Assembly (NCBI GenBank): GCA_937890045.1 | Contig: CALBXV010000545.1 | Coordinates: forward strand, 1 to 8,094 | Direction of reading: 5' to 3' | Source: an uncultured archaeon | GTDB lineage: Archaea; Thermoproteota; Nitrososphaeria; Nitrososphaerales; CALBXV01 | DNA: 8,094 nt | In this document: one piece after another, positions 1-6,747 of the stretch | Layout of the letters: every line of letters begins with the position of its first letter | Numbering within the stretch: position 1 is the first letter of the stretch | Translations under genes and position numbers: made by a program | The notes under the pieces: model-generated | Database searches by the model: none | Seen by the model: only the letters and a program-made list of their open reading frames with translations | Told to the model about the DNA's origin: nothing

Positions 1-1488
1 GGAGATGTTACAATTACAAATGATGGAGCAACAATTCTTAAAGAAATTGATGTACAACATCCTGCAGCTAAGATGATGGTAGAAATTTCAAAAGCTACTG
101 ATAATGAAGTAGGTGATGGAACAACTTCATCAGTTGTTTTAGCAGGTGCATTATTAGAAAAAGCTCAAGAATTATTAGATAAAGATGTTCATCCAACAGT
201 TATAGTTGATGGATATGCTAACGCAGCTGAAAAAGCAATTGAGATATTAAATAGAATAGCGGTTAAAGTAGATACCAAAGATACAAAATTATTAGAGAAA
301 GTAGCAGCTACTAGTTTAGCCTCTAAATTAGTATCTGAAGATAGTAAAGAGCTATCAAGTATTGTTGTTGAAGCAGTATTAAAAATTGCAGAAAAAGATA
401 GTACTGGCAAATATAAAGTAGATAAATCAAATATTAAAATTGAAAAGAAAGCAGGAGGTTCAATAGCAGATACTGAATTGATTCAGGGAATAACATTAGA
501 TAAAGAAGTAATACATGCAGGGATGCCGAAAAGAGTTACTAAAGTAAAAATTGCAATGGTTAATGCGCCACTTGAAGTAGAAAAAACTGAGATGTCTGCA
601 GAAATCAGAATTAATGATCCAGCACAAATGCAAGCATTTCTAGATGAAGAGAACAATATTTTGAAGACAATGGTTGATAAAATTAAATCTGTAGGAGCAA
701 CACTATTAGTATGCCAAAAAGGAATTGATGATGTAGCACAACATTATTTATCTGCTAATAAAATAATGGCCTGTAGAAGAATTAGAGAAAGCGATATGAC
801 AAAATTAGCTAAAGCAACAGGTGGACGAGTTGTAGCTAATATAGAAGATTTAAGTAAAGCAGACTTAGGTTATGCAGAATTAGCAGAAGAAAGAAAGATA
901 GAAGATGATAAATGGGTATTTATTGAAGGGGCAAAAAATCCTAAATCTGTAACAATATTAACTAGAGGAGGATCACAAAGAATAGTAGATGAAGCAGAAA
1001 GATCAATCAATGATGCTGTAATGGTTATAAAAGATGTATTAGAAAAACCAGCAATTGTTGCTGGAGGAGGATCAGGAGAATCACTAGCAGCACATGAATT
1101 ATTAAAATGGTCAGAAAAACTTTCAGGTAGAGAACAACTAGCAGTACAAGCATTTGCAGAAGCATTAGAGTCTATACCTTTAAGTTTAGCAGAAAATGCT
1201 GGATTAGATCCAATAGATATCCAAGTAAAATTACGTAACGCCAATAGTGAAGGAAAGAAGTGGATAGGAGTAAATGTAAATAGTGGATCAGTAAGTAATC
1301 TATTTGATCAAAATATTTTAGAACCATTATCAGTAAAAGAACAAATAATCAAAGCTGCAAATGAAGCTAGTGGTCTTATATTAAGAATAGACGATGTAAT
1401 TGCTTCAGGTAAACAAGAAGCAGGAGCTGGAATGCCGGGAGGACCAATGATGACTCCAGGTTCTATGCCAATGATGGGCGGAATGTAA
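1..1488 (+). CDS. ths: Thermosome (group II chaperonin) subunit, 5' partial
   Basis: Subunit of the archaeal ATP-driven cytosolic protein-folding chamber (TCP-1/cpn60 family). The frame is open from base 1; the visible 495 residues lack roughly the first 40-60 of a normal 540-560 residue subunit. The first visible Met (base 73) is internal, because family sequence precedes it. Seen motifs: NDGATIL at visible residues 7-13 and GDGTTSS at 38-44, the ATP-binding loop with the Asp needed for hydrolysis. [17 protein letters not shown] lies in the apical/intermediate region. AGGG at 354-357, a [17 protein letters not shown] block and [12 protein letters not shown] mark the second half of the equatorial domain. 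The Gly/Met/Pro-rich tail ending MMGGM is typical of archaeal subunits and lines the cavity. It converges on the phosphoesterase gene with 9 bases between the stops. Which paralogue (alpha, beta or other) it is cannot be told. No frameshift or missing catalytic motif is visible. Confidence 0.97.
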   Translation, partial: GDVTITNDGATILKEIDVQHPAAKMMVEISKATDNEVGDGTTSSVVLAGALLEKAQELLDKDVHPTVIVDGYANAAEKAIEILNRIAVKVDTKDTKLLEKVAATSLASKLVSEDSKELSSIVVEAVLKIAEKDSTGKYKVDKSNIKIEKKAGGSIADTELIQGITLDKEVIHAGMPKRVTKVKIAMVNAPLEVEKTEMSAEIRINDPAQMQAFLDEENNILKTMVDKIKSVGATLLVCQKGIDDVAQHYLSANKIMACRRIRESDMTKLAKATGGRVVANIEDLSKADLGYAELAEERKIEDDKWVFIEGAKNPKSVTILTRGGSQRIVDEAERSINDAVMVIKDVLEKPAIVAGGGSGESLAAHELLKWSEKLSGREQLAVQAFAEALESIPLSLAENAGLDPIDIQVKLRNANSEGKKWIGVNVNSGSVSNLFDQNILEPLSVKEQIIKAANEASGLILRIDDVIASGKQEAGAGMPGGPMMTPGSMPMMGGM

Positions 1489-1497
1489 AATATTAAT

Positions 1498-2247
1498 TTA
1501 TAAAACGTAATCAATAGATTCTAATCCACCTATTATTTCACCAGATAAAGTTAGTATCACAGCACTATTTATACTACTAAAAAATTTTTTTACTATTGGA
1601 GATATAATCTCTCCAGGTAATTGAGGTTTAGTAATATTAGACAATTCAGTATTAAAAGATGGTAGAACTATAATTTCATTTATATTAATTTTATCAGAAT
1701 TTATTAATTTGAAATTAGTTTTAAATATTAACCATACCTGTTTTCCATTTAATAAACTATTTTTTTGTTTATATCTAGGATGTAGATGCCCCATAATTAT
1801 TTTATTAACATATTCAAGATTATTAGGAAATTTTGTGTGACCATGACATAAATATGTTTTATCAATTGTAAAACCAGTGTTTTCAAAGATTATATTTGAA
1901 GGTAAAATATTTTCTATATTACCATCATGATTTCCTTTTACAATTTTAACATTTATTTTTTCAGATATTTTACTTAAGAATTGTGGGACTAGATAATATT
2001 CTGATGAGGATATAGTTTTATAACTATATTTTATATCTCCAAGTATTATAAGTTCATCAGGATTATATTTATCAATTAATAGAAATATTTGATCTAACAT
2101 TTTTTTAATAGATGATTTAATATTTACTTTATTATTTAAGATAATATCTTCAAAACCAATATGTAGATCACTTATAATAATAGATTTCTTTTTTTTAATA
2201 GTAATTAATAATGCAGGATATGGGAAAAGAATTTTAATATTAACCAA
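1498..2247 (-). CDS. ICC-like metallophosphoesterase (archaeal SbcD-related, COG1407 type)
   Basis: A 249-residue calcineurin-like metallophosphoesterase, expected to hydrolyse phosphate esters at a two-metal site; the substrate is unknown for this subfamily. The ligand motifs appear in order: SDLH (D27, H29), LGD (D71), GNHD (N106, H107), CHGH (H135, H137) and GHLH (H154, H156). Length and motif spacing match the archaeal ICC-like proteins rather than Mre11/SbcD, which are longer. The second motif reads GDIKY where I expect a His in the last position; that residue is not a metal ligand, so activity is probably kept. The start is TTG at 2245-2247. There is an in-frame stop seven codons upstream, no ATG until residue 50, and a TATA-like box 28.5 bases away, so a leaderless TTG start is the best choice. 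Lys, Ile and Asn are very abundant, and one hand-counted 60-base line is about 20% GC. It stands alone between convergent and same-strand neighbours, with no functional link to the transport genes. Confidence 0.88.
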   Translation of the reverse strand: MVNIKILFPYPALLITIKKKKSIIISDLHIGFEDIILNNKVNIKSSIKKMLDQIFLLIDKYNPDELIILGDIKYSYKTISSSEYYLVPQFLSKISEKINVKIVKGNHDGNIENILPSNIIFENTGFTIDKTYLCHGHTKFPNNLEYVNKIIMGHLHPRYKQKNSLLNGKQVWLIFKTNFKLINSDKININEIIVLPSFNTELSNITKPQLPGEIISPIVKKFFSSINSAVILTLSGEIIGGLESIDYVL

Positions 2248-2271
2248 TTTTTGATATTCTAATTTCTAAAA

Positions 2272-2279
2272 TATATAAA
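2272..2279 (-). promoter_or_regulatory. TATA-like box for the phosphoesterase gene
   Basis: On the minus strand the sequence reads TTTATATA, a good archaeal box A. Its centre lies 28.5 bases from the TTG start codon. Archaeal transcription starts about 26 bases from the box centre, so the transcript would begin within a few bases of the start codon. No Shine-Dalgarno sequence is seen, which agrees with a leaderless mRNA. The wider region is AT-rich, so chance matches are possible. Confidence 0.5.
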
Positions 2280-2309
2280 ATATACTTAATATTTTTCATT
2301 TTATCAATT

Positions 2310-2354
2310 AAAATAAAAAATTACATGTTTTAAATTACAACTAATCTAAAACAT
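2310..2354 (-). terminator. Probable hairpin plus T-run terminator after the binding-protein gene
   Basis: Twenty-six bases past the stop of the binding-protein gene, the minus strand can form a stem: ATGTTTTA (2354-2347) pairs with TAAAACAT (2332-2325). Inside are a 2x2 internal loop, a 3-base-pair inner stem and a 4-base loop. The stem is followed by TTTTTT (2320-2315), one A and TTTT (2313-2310). T-runs are the main archaeal termination signal. The hairpin may add to it or only protect the 3' end. It would separate a likely abundant binding-protein mRNA from the phosphoesterase gene downstream. Confidence 0.5.
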
Positions 2355-2379
2355 ATAATTATGATATTAATAGATTTAA

Positions 2380-3792
2380 TTATGCGCCGGCTTCTTTGAT
2401 TCTGGCCCAAGCTTCTATATGGTAATCAAGTTCATCAACCCATGATTCAATGTTACCCATATTACTAATAATAGTATCAATTGAACCACGGTCCTTTACA
2501 TTACCGTTAGGACTTGAAGTTCCTGAATCATTAGACCAGTCATAAGTAAGAGGATCAAACAATGCATTTGCTATCCATTCATCTTGACCTGGAACAATTT
2601 CATCAATTGATTTATAGGTTGATTTACCCATGAAATTCCAGTCATAGAATTCTTTACCACATGCTTGTTTTGTTTCTTCTGAACCATATGTAGCAGTTTG
2701 ATAAGCTTGGAGAGCCATATCTCGAGCAAATTTTCCACCTAATCTATGATTCAAGTAGGCATATGCTCTAGGAAGATCAGCTTCCGCACATCCAGCTAAT
2801 ATATGTTCAGTACCAAACCATCCAATAACACCTTCTTTTGGTGATAGATAATAAGCTGGTACACCAGATGCTCTCGCTGCAAATACAGCAGAATTCCAAC
2901 AATCTTCTAACCAAACTTCTCTTGATACCATCAAATTAAGACTTGTACCAAAATCAGCCCAATAACCTTTAAATTGACCTTCAGCAGCATGAGAAGCCAT
3001 GAAATCAGCTACAACATCTACTTCAGCAGGTTTTAGATTATTAATTGCATCAGGTTCAGCCATTTGACCACTACCAGCTAGATACATAGCATACATTGGT
3101 AATGCTACAGTTGGAATATCAATAATAGCGACTTTACCTTTATATTGTCGATCAAACATTGCACCCCATGTACCTGGGTCTTTATCAACAAATTCAGGAT
3201 TAATAGCATAAGAGTCAACTCCCCACATAATAGGTAATCCAGTAAATTCAGAGCCTTCTTTACCTGGAGCCCAAGTATCATTTATCAATGCTTGACCAAG
3301 TTTTTCACCAATAACAGCTTTAGGATCCTGATATAATGGAGCAACATTATTATTATTCCATTTTGGAACACTACCAACAGGAATATTTTGTATTAGACTA
3401 CCATCTTCAGCATGTATAACAGCTTGAGCCCAAGCACCCCATATAATTGCAGTATCCCAATCTCTACCTTTTGCAGCTATAATATCAATACCAATTGTAC
3501 CGGCACCACCTAGTGATACTTCTAACTCAATTCCTAGATCAGCTTTTAATGCATCAGTATATGATTCAGGAGTATAAAGTGGAGCATATGCCAATACACG
3601 TAATGAACCAGAAACATCTACAGGAGCAGCGCCACCAAGAATACTAGAATCTTGTGTAACAGTATATGCCACACCTCCAATAATAGCAAGAGCAGCTACA
3701 CCAGCAGCAGCTTTACCTGCAGTGCTAAGAGCATCTCTTCTACTCATTTTTTTATCTTTAATATCATTTACTATACTATCGTCTTTAGACAT
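2380..3792 (-). CDS. Tat-exported ABC transporter substrate-binding protein, PotD type
   Basis: A 470-residue extracellular solute-binding protein of the spermidine/putrescine group (COG0687-like), expected to capture a small cationic or amino-acid-like solute outside the cell and hand it to the two permeases encoded divergently. The N-terminus has a 16-residue charged leader, then a twin-arginine motif SRRDALS (R18, R19) and a hydrophobic stretch at about 28-45. There is no lipobox Cys and no clear AxA site, so it may be cleaved or stay anchored by this helix. The mature part starts near residue 62. Family blocks include GLPIMWGVDSYAIN (185-198) and TWGAMFDRQYKGKVAIID (208-225), matching the hinge and second-lobe region of PotD proteins. 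ATG at 3790-3792 is preferred over Met16 because a TATA-like box sits 27.5 bases upstream. Its GC (about 40% in one hand-counted line) is well above its neighbours, as expected for a highly expressed gene. The ligand could also be an opine-like or other nitrogen compound; the sequence does not settle it. Confidence 0.9.
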   Translation of the reverse strand: MSKDDSIVNDIKDKKMSRRDALSTAGKAAAGVAALAIIGGVAYTVTQDSSILGGAAPVDVSGSLRVLAYAPLYTPESYTDALKADLGIELEVSLGGAGTIGIDIIAAKGRDWDTAIIWGAWAQAVIHAEDGSLIQNIPVGSVPKWNNNNVAPLYQDPKAVIGEKLGQALINDTWAPGKEGSEFTGLPIMWGVDSYAINPEFVDKDPGTWGAMFDRQYKGKVAIIDIPTVALPMYAMYLAGSGQMAEPDAINNLKPAEVDVVADFMASHAAEGQFKGYWADFGTSLNLMVSREVWLEDCWNSAVFAARASGVPAYYLSPKEGVIGWFGTEHILAGCAEADLPRAYAYLNHRLGGKFARDMALQAYQTATYGSEETKQACGKEFYDWNFMGKSTYKSIDEIVPGQDEWIANALFDPLTYDWSNDSGTSSPNGNVKDRGSIDTIISNMGNIESWVDELDYHIEAWARIKEAGA

Positions 3793-3804
3793 GACAAATA
3801 ATAA

Positions 3805-3814
3805 ATATCGATAT
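3805..3814. promoter_or_regulatory. Perfect 10-bp palindrome ATATCGATAT upstream of the binding-protein gene
   Basis: ATATCGATAT is its own reverse complement. It lies 12 bases upstream of the binding-protein start codon, between that codon and the proposed TATA-like box. A related CGATAT occurs at 3842-3847. The place fits an operator at which a dimeric repressor would block initiation. In DNA this AT-rich a short palindrome can arise by chance, although the central CG makes it somewhat less trivial. Confidence 0.25.
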
Positions 3815-3816
3815 AA

Positions 3817-3822
3817 TTTAAA
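3817..3822 (-). promoter_or_regulatory. TATA-like box for the binding-protein gene
   Basis: The minus strand reads AACTTTAAATTATAT around this point, with TTTAAA centred 27.5 bases from the ATG at 3792. This is the same spacing seen for the phosphoesterase, OCD-family and hyuA genes, so a leaderless transcript is likely. A second candidate, ATTTATAAA (3836-3828), would give a leader of about 14 bases instead. Confidence 0.4.
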
Positions 3823-3881
3823 GTTTTTTTATAAATTAAACCGATATTGTTCAAAAAACATATAAAAATAGAGAAAAACGC

Positions 3882-3972
3882 AGAATATAACATAAATTTA
3901 AGAGTTTTTTGAAAAATATTTTTAAAAATAACGTATTAGACAGTATAAAAAAAGAATATAGTATAAATTTAA
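3882..3972 (+). repeat. Two AT-rich near-identical 20-base copies in the divergent control region
   Basis: Bases 3882-3901 and 3953-3972 share AGAATATA, then two differing bases, then ATAAATTTAA (18 of 20 identical, 71 bases apart). The second copy contains the proposed TATA-like box of the permease genes. The pair may be a duplicated promoter or a repeated regulator site between the binding-protein and permease genes. Base composition alone could produce part of the match. The rest of the 249-base region 3793-4041 holds no gene, only A- and T-runs. Confidence 0.35.
3962..3970 (+). promoter_or_regulatory. TATA-like box for the permease pair
   Basis: TATAAATTT at this position is the best plus-strand box A match upstream of the first permease. 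It predicts a transcript start near 3992 and a leader of about 50 bases. A leader is consistent with the Shine-Dalgarno-like AGGT at 4031-4034, seven bases before the ATG. The other promoters in this window appear to be leaderless, so the transporter pair would be translated by a different start mode. Confidence 0.35.
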
Positions 3973-4041
3973 AGTAATAGTAATAAGACATTAAAGTCAT
4001 AAGTTAGCATTATTAATTCAATAAATAATTAGGTAATAAAA

Positions 4042-4908
4042 ATGAGTAGAATAAAAGAATATATAAAATCACATATGCATGTAATAATGGTATTACCAGT
4101 TATAATTTGGGTCGCCATATTTTTATTTGGGCCATTACTTATAATAGGAACTTTTAGTTTTTACACCAATACAACTTTAGGATATTTACCACAATTAACT
4201 TTAGAGAATTATGCCAAATTAATTACTGAACCAATATATGGAAGCATATTTACTTTCACAATATATAACGCAGTATTAATTACTATAATATCTTTATTTG
4301 TAGGGTATCCAGTAGCATATTACTTAGCTTTTAAAATTAAAAATGATAACACAAGATTATTATTAGTACTTGTTTTAATAATACCATTTTGGGTAGATTT
4401 TACAACAAAATTAATGGCGTGGTTCCCAATTTTAGGTACAAACGGAGTAATAAATTATAGTTTAATTAGTTTAGGAATAATTAATGATCCAATAAGTCTT
4501 TTTATACTTTCACCTACCGCAGCTACAATTGTGATGCTTCAAACATATGTACTATTTATGATAGCGCCGATTTTATTAGGTTTGGGTAATGTAGACTATG
4601 ACATATATAATGCTGCTGAAACTTTAGGCGCTAGTAGATTACAGATATTTAGACATATAACATTACCATTATCAAGACCAGGAATAGTAATAGGATCTTC
4701 ATTTGTATTTGTGATGACAATGGGAGATTTTGTTACTCCTAGAATATTAGGTGGTTCAATGCAAACTATTGGAATTCTAGTAGCAATGCAATCTTCACTA
4801 TTAAATTGGCCATTAGCAAGTGCATTAGCAACAGTAATCATAATAATAACATTAATTGTTGTATTAACATTATTTAAAATAGTTAATGTTGGGAAATTGG
4901 TGTTCTAG
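4042..4908 (+). CDS. ABC transporter permease, PotB type
   Basis: A 288-residue integral membrane permease of the binding-protein-dependent transport family (MetI-like fold), forming half of the membrane channel. About six hydrophobic segments are visible, near residues 13-37, 70-97, 105-125, 152-182, 213-236 and 258-283. The conserved cytoplasmic loop that docks on the ATPase is seen at about 191-214: AAETLGASRLQIF, then HITLPLSRPG (EAA-G-I-LP pattern). The block IPFWVDFTTKLMAWFPIL before the fourth segment matches the PotB/PotC-type group. The start at 4042 has AGGT seven bases upstream. The second permease follows with a 4-base gap, so the two are surely cotranscribed. They are divergent from their presumed binding protein. 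No ATPase gene is in the window. Family is certain; the substrate (polyamine, amino acid or derivative) is inferred from similarity and context only. Confidence 0.93.
   Translation: MSRIKEYIKSHMHVIMVLPVIIWVAIFLFGPLLIIGTFSFYTNTTLGYLPQLTLENYAKLITEPIYGSIFTFTIYNAVLITIISLFVGYPVAYYLAFKIKNDNTRLLLVLVLIIPFWVDFTTKLMAWFPILGTNGVINYSLISLGIINDPISLFILSPTAATIVMLQTYVLFMIAPILLGLGNVDYDIYNAAETLGASRLQIFRHITLPLSRPGIVIGSSFVFVMTMGDFVTPRILGGSMQTIGILVAMQSSLLNWPLASALATVIIIITLIVVLTLFKIVNVGKLVF
4899..4902 (+). promoter_or_regulatory. Shine-Dalgarno GGTG that decides the start of the second permease
   Basis: GGTG matches the CACC of the archaeal 16S rRNA 3' end and lies 10 bases before the ATG at 4913. It sits inside the last codons of the first permease, downstream of the alternative ATG at 4886, and so supports the shorter start and coupled translation. 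Confidence 0.6.
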
Positions 4909-4912
4909 AACA

Positions 4913-5701
4913 ATGAAAAAATTAGATTATATATTAGCAGGTTATTTTGGATTAATATTATTATTCATATACGCTCCAATACTCTCAGTAATAATATTTT
5001 CATTCAATGAAGGATCAGGTTTAAGTTTACCATTAACAGGATTTAGTACAAAATGGTACGTCAAATTCTTTAGCAATAAAGCAGCAGTCACTGCATTAAT
5101 TGAAAGCGTAAAATTAGCAGTAGCTACAACAATTGTAACAACTATATTAGTAGTTATTACAGCTCTTTCTTTTAGAAGAGGATTAAGATTTAGAACTCCG
5201 TTACTCTACATAATTTTATTAGGAATCTTAACTCCAGGAGTAATATATGGTCTTGGAGCAGCAATACTTTATGGACAAATATTAAACACGTCATTATCAA
5301 TATGGACAGCAATACCAATAGAAGTAATTTGGACATTGCCATTTGGACTAATTTTAATGTTAGCTAGATTTGATCCAGAGTTAGCAACATATGAACAAGC
5401 GGCAAGAACATTAGGCGCAAATGAAATACAAGTTTTTAGACAAATTACATTACCATTAATATCAGTACATGTAATTGCAGTAGCATTATTTAGTTTCACA
5501 TTAACATTTGGGGAATTATTACGTACAATGTTTGTTATGAAAAATCCTCCAGTATTACCATTATATGTATACAGTTGGACAACAAATGCAGCATTAACAC
5601 CAGATTTTTACGCAATAGGAACTTTTACAATATCAATATCATTTATTCTACTATTTATAGCGGGTCTTTTACTGTCTAAAGGTTCAGGAAAGAAAATATA
5701 A
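4913..5701 (+). CDS. ABC transporter permease, PotC type
   Basis: The second membrane subunit of the importer, 262 residues from the chosen start. An ATG at 4886 would add nine residues (MLGNWCSRT) and a 23-base overlap. I prefer 4913 because a GGTG Shine-Dalgarno precedes it, and MKKLDYIL leading straight into the first membrane helix is the usual PotC N-terminus. YAPILSVIIFSFN (20-32) is the typical end of helix 1, followed by a GFSTKWYVKFF block. The ATPase-docking loop is at 161-182: EQAARTLGANEIQVF, then ITLPL. About six membrane segments are visible. The gene lies four bases after the first permease and converges on the OCD-family gene with 4 bases between stop codons, leaving no room for a separate terminator. 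Together with the first permease it should form a heterodimeric channel, but the needed ATPase must be encoded elsewhere or beyond the window. Confidence 0.93.
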   Translation: MKKLDYILAGYFGLILLFIYAPILSVIIFSFNEGSGLSLPLTGFSTKWYVKFFSNKAAVTALIESVKLAVATTIVTTILVVITALSFRRGLRFRTPLLYIILLGILTPGVIYGLGAAILYGQILNTSLSIWTAIPIEVIWTLPFGLILMLARFDPELATYEQAARTLGANEIQVFRQITLPLISVHVIAVALFSFTLTFGELLRTMFVMKNPPVLPLYVYSWTTNAALTPDFYAIGTFTISISFILLFIAGLLLSKGSGKKI

Positions 5702-5705
5702 TTAA

Positions 5706-6695
5706 TTAAATAAATTTAAAGTTTGATCCAACAGAAGTTTTTAACGATGCATCATATATATGATGAGCGACAGCTATATCTGTAGAACCCATACCTATAG
5801 GATTAAACATAATTATTTCATTATCATTAGATCTGCCAGATTTTTTATTTATTAGTATATCAAATATTTCAGAATATATATCATCAATTTGAATAATATT
5901 TTCATTAATATAATCCTTCAACACACCACGATGTAGAGCTTGTTCTAAATGATCCACGATAATTTTATCAACTATTTTACATGTATTAGCATCAATTTCT
6001 TTATAAGAGCCAAGAGCAATAATTAGAGAACCAGGAATAATCTTATCTCCAAATATTACAGGTTCTTTTGAGTTAGTAGCAGATACAACAATATCAGCAT
6101 TCATAACATCAGAAGAAGCAGTACATATTTCAAAATTAACATCAACAAGTTTATTCATATCATCACAAAATTTTTTAGAAGACTCGTTATTAATATCAAA
6201 AATTAATATTTTTTCTAATTCAAATATTTTTGAGATAGCTTGAACTGTAAAACGATTTTGAACACCAGCTCCAATAATACCAAGTATTTTTGAATTTTTG
6301 TTAGCCAGATATTTAGCACCTACAGCTGCTTGAGCACCAGTTCTTAAAGAAGTTATATATGAACCTTCCATAATAGCTAAAAATTCACCACTGCTAGGAT
6401 CAAGTAACGAAATAGTACCCATAATTGACGGTAGAGATCTAGGAGTGTTTTCCCAAAATCCTCCAATAACTTTAACACCAGAAACATCAATATCACCAAT
6501 ATAACCAGGCATAGAATTTACATAAGAATTATAATTAGGCCACTCACCAGATTCACCAAGATCCATAGTAAGTTTTGCAGGCATAACTATTTTTTTATTT
6601 CCATGTAATTTGTATACACGCTCAACAATTTTAATACAATCGTCTAGAGTTATAAGTTTCTCAATATCTTGAATAGAGAATAATTTAGTATGCAA
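5706..6695 (-). CDS. Ornithine cyclodeaminase/mu-crystallin family NAD(P)-linked enzyme
   Basis: A 329-residue member of the OCD/mu-crystallin family, which includes ornithine and lysine cyclodeaminases, archaeal alanine dehydrogenase, ketimine reductases and opine-type enzymes. Seen: MPAK (K41), MPGY (62-65) with GVKVIGG and K75 in the substrate site, SLRTGAQAA with R118, and the Rossmann loop GIIGAGVQ (139-146). D167 at the end of the next strand suggests NAD(H). DHLEQALHRG (248-257) and a C-terminal GMGSTDIAVAHHIYDAS are also family blocks. Around 229-235 the sequence is GSYKEID, about four residues shorter than the usual GSxxPxxRELD stretch, where true ornithine cyclodeaminase carries its catalytic Asp. 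I therefore do not call it ornithine cyclodeaminase. The start is TTG at 6693-6695: no ATG or GTG is available before the upstream in-frame stop, and a TATA-like box lies 26.5 bases away. It is divergent from hyuA and next to the importer, which points to amino-acid or imine chemistry on the imported compound. Confidence 0.9.
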   Translation of the reverse strand: MHTKLFSIQDIEKLITLDDCIKIVERVYKLHGNKKIVMPAKLTMDLGESGEWPNYNSYVNSMPGYIGDIDVSGVKVIGGFWENTPRSLPSIMGTISLLDPSSGEFLAIMEGSYITSLRTGAQAAVGAKYLANKNSKILGIIGAGVQNRFTVQAISKIFELEKILIFDINNESSKKFCDDMNKLVDVNFEICTASSDVMNADIVVSATNSKEPVIFGDKIIPGSLIIALGSYKEIDANTCKIVDKIIVDHLEQALHRGVLKDYINENIIQIDDIYSEIFDILINKKSGRSNDNEIIMFNPIGMGSTDIAVAHHIYDASLKTSVGSNFKFI

Positions 6696-6716
6696 TAATT
6701 GTTCTTCAACTTTAAC

Positions 6717-6726
6717 ACATATAAAC
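6717..6726. promoter_or_regulatory. Central TATA-like box shared by two divergent genes
   Basis: The region between the OCD-family start (6695) and the hyuA start (6748) is 52 bases. ACATATAAAC lies in its middle. It reads TATAAA on the plus strand and TTTATATG on the minus strand, and its core (6720-6723) is centred at 6721.5. That is 26.5 bases from each start codon, the archaeal box-to-start distance. Both genes would be leaderless and could share or compete for one TBP-binding site. No other good box is seen here. Confidence 0.5.
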
Positions 6727-6747
6727 TTGAATTAGCTAAGAATCACT

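Noticed and set aside
73..78. ATG at 73 as the thermosome start
   Set aside because: The preceding 24 codons read [13 protein letters not shown] and onward, conserved chaperonin sequence, so the gene simply begins before the window.
870..1244. 124-codon minus-strand open frame within the thermosome gene
   Set aside because: It is antisense to conserved chaperonin sequence, and its composition (Ser/Ala/Asn-rich) is what mirrored codons produce.
3912..3923. 12-base palindrome AAAAATATTTTT
   Set aside because: It is pure A/T in a very AT-rich gap; such palindromes are expected by chance.
4886..4912. ATG at 4886 as start of the second permease
   Set aside because: It lies inside the first permease, adds a polar MLGNWCSRT segment not usual for PotC, and the GGTG at 4899-4902 is placed correctly for the ATG at 4913.
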